Assembly (NCBI GenBank): GCA_009746045.1
Contig: RPFO01000348.1
Location: 1,034,301 to 1,098,300 of the forward strand
From: Mesostigma viride
Taxonomy: Eukaryota; Streptophyta; Mesostigmatophyceae; Mesostigmatales; Mesostigmataceae
DNA length: 64,000 bases
Reading direction: 5' to 3'
The position numbers were made by a program, and so were the translations under genes. The notes below the pieces were generated by a model. It did no database searches. It saw only the letters and a list, made by a program, of their open reading frames with translations, and was not told the origin of the DNA. This document shows, piece after piece, positions 63,352 through 64,000 of the stretch; position 1 is the first letter of the stretch, and the number at the start of each line of letters is the position of its first letter.

Positions 63352-63870
63352 TGTAGATTTGGAACGTAGGGGCACATAGTTTGAGGCGCTTTGTTGACAA
63401 TTTTGACTGGCCACCGCGGGTGATGGGATTTTATTCATCCCCCGCGGTGCGCCATGGGTCACAGGGCAGTTCCCCATGCATGCTGATGTATGGTCCCCAC
63501 ATGTACAGGGTGGGGGGCAGTTGCCGCTCTGCCACTGCCAAGGATTGTCAGCTGGATGCGTGTGGGGAGCCATGGTTCTACATGCCGAGGGGCATGTAAT
63601 CTGCTTGGGAAGCTTGTAAACCCAACGGTTGCCACAGTCTCGGGTTCCGTTGCGCTGATGTGTTCATGGCCAACAGCGTTCTTGTTGGTTGGGGAGTCGT
63701 CAGGATTGGGCATGGCTAGGTGGTCCTGGGGCCCATGGTGCACTGCTCCATAGTGGCCCACTGTAGATTGTATCAACAGGGTCGCTTTTTTTGATTTCAT
63801 GAGCAGCTCATATATATTACTGTTCGATTAGGCTTGAAGCGTTCTTGAGATGTGAGCAGCAGCTGACGGT
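63352..63870. other. 3' flank of the NST1-like gene, no further gene seen
   Basis: Unique DNA with short frames only; it contains the two TGTAA motifs noted above and ACGCGTGTGG-type spacer. If the gene is spliced near 63,112, a further exon could lie here. Confidence 0.5.
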
Positions 63871-63874
63871 GGTT

Positions 63875-64000
63875 TGTGAATAGGGCTTGGTGATGTCTTT
63901 GCCCTGTGAATAGAGCATCTGTGTCCTTGCCCTGTGAATAGAGCATGTGTCTCTTTGCCCTGTGAATAGAGCATGTGTCTCGTTGCCCTGTGAATAGAGC
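63875..64000. repeat. 28-bp tandem repeat at the window end
   Basis: Four or more units of TTGCCCTGTGAATAGAGCAT followed by STGTSTC; first unit diverged, last cut by the window edge. Confidence 0.93.

Overview
This is nuclear DNA from a eukaryote, most likely a GC-rich chlorophyte green alga. The right end carries two intron-era host genes, one with canonical GT/AG introns. The candidate poly(A) signals are TGTAA, as in chlorophytes. The rest is almost entirely nested transposable elements. No bacterial operon, rRNA, CRISPR array or intact tRNA gene was seen.

Layout. 1-1.4 kb is (CCCT)n low-complexity DNA. 1.6-3.1 kb holds possible exons of an unrecognised gene. 3.6-23.9 kb is a pile-up of: tRNA-like SINE copies; three LINE families (LINE-1 with a C-terminal zinc finger and nuclease-like domain and YLDD RT; LINE-2 with ORF1, apurinic endonuclease, YADD RT and an (ACTT)n tail; LINE-3/4 RT fragments); two solo LTRs; a hAT element inside one LTR; and two identical 1,088-bp fully palindromic insertions. 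23.9-30.1 kb has LINE-2-type ORF1 genes and a ~400-bp repeat here called R4. 30,147-40,510 is a complete 10.4-kb DNA transposon inserted in a LINE ORF1. 40.5-53.5 kb is more LINE material, including a 4.1-kb LINE-2 copy with target-site duplication.

53.8-63.4 kb is the host-gene part. A six-exon RMD1/RMND1 (DUF155) gene on the minus strand can be joined exactly into a 461-residue protein. An NST1-like gene lies head-to-head with it, about 780 bp away on the plus strand. The window ends in a ~28-bp tandem repeat.

Most notable: (1) the 10.4-kb transposon with 30-bp terminal inverted repeats, a 3-bp TTG target duplication and a recoverable empty site. It encodes a large DDE-type (DUF7869-like) transposase candidate and a divergent cysteine-rich accessory protein, separated by a palindromic cluster. 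(2) The P-A-P-A'-P foldback element, palindromic over its whole length, with 5-bp target duplications. (3) A recurrent 4-bp insertion across repeat copies in which a dinucleotide XY becomes XY + reverse complement of XY + XY (CC to CCGGCC, CA to CATGCA, GA to GATCGA and so on). This looks like one mutational process or excision footprint. All family names come from reading motifs; no database search was run.
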